From assembly GCA_900540595.1 (NCBI GenBank), contig UQGL01000006.1, positions 1-64,000 on the forward strand: 64,000 nucleotides of DNA. Direction: 5' to 3'. Under the pieces are notes generated by a model, which worked only from the letters and a program-made list of their open reading frames with translations, was not told where the DNA came from and did no database searches. The translations under genes were made by a program, and so were the position numbers. Source of the stretch: an uncultured Oscillospiraceae bacterium (GTDB taxonomy: Bacteria; Bacillota; Clostridia; Oscillospirales; Ruminococcaceae). Of the stretch, positions 62,467 to 64,000 are shown piece by piece (position 1 is the first letter of the stretch; every line of letters starts with the position of its first letter).

Positions 62467-64000
<1,534 letters not shown>

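Overview
The window looks like the chromosome of a gut Clostridia species in the Oscillospirales, near Faecalibacterium, Gemmiger or Subdoligranulum. This is inferred from the high-GC, low-redundancy Firmicutes gene style, strong AGGAGG-type ribosome sites, sigma-A promoters, a Phe T-box, sortase B, CdaR- and UTRA-type regulators, pyrBI, AsnA, Pta, LuxS and a bilirubin-reductase operon. I see no insertion sequence, phage, CRISPR array or rRNA. There is one tRNA (Thr, TGT) and one miniature inverted-repeat element.

Layout, 1-18 kb. A MarR regulator, an Old Yellow Enzyme-type reductase and a flavodoxin (292-2313) match the bilQRS bilirubin-reduction operon, with a palindromic operator lying on its promoter. 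A long minus-strand cluster (2490-10830) encodes homologues of Bacillus YdjH, YdjG and YdjI (TPM, zinc-ribbon and SPFH proteins), three lipoproteins, a membrane zinc-ribbon protein and a pseudo-receiver. Divergent from it is a three-gene signalling unit (11032-14268): a membrane pseudokinase, a soluble histidine kinase and a LuxR-type response regulator. Next, an OmpR-type two-component pair (14286-16102) faces a 47-residue CxxC peptide, a polyferredoxin membrane protein and a TlpA-like lipoprotein (16288-18198), together a likely envelope thiol-redox system.

Layout, 18-35 kb. This part holds nth, a GntR/UTRA regulator, pyrB-pyrI, a ferredoxin-thioredoxin-reductase-like protein, a Clp ATPase, a heterodimeric ABC exporter, asnA and tRNA-Thr. 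A minus-strand cell-separation operon follows: ftsE, ftsX, a coiled-coil M23 peptidase, a 37-residue membrane peptide, an S41 protease and rsmA. Then comes a CdaR-type regulator.

Layout, 35-64 kb. Surface-glycan genes come in two blocks: an initiating sugar transferase with a CapD-like dehydratase, and manC-fcl-gmd for GDP-fucose. Between them lie glmS, sortase B and the T-box-controlled pheST operon. After these are an AraC regulator, a WG-repeat lipoprotein, a cysteine desulfurase paired with ttcA, a deoB-led envelope operon, pyk-luxS, pta, two small proteins and the end of the atp operon (atpC, atpD and partial atpG).

Most housekeeping assignments are secure from family motifs. The least understood parts are the YdjGHI-like envelope cluster, the pseudokinase/kinase pair and the CxxC-peptide redox unit. 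The bilQRS assignment rests on gene order and the HGDR motif.
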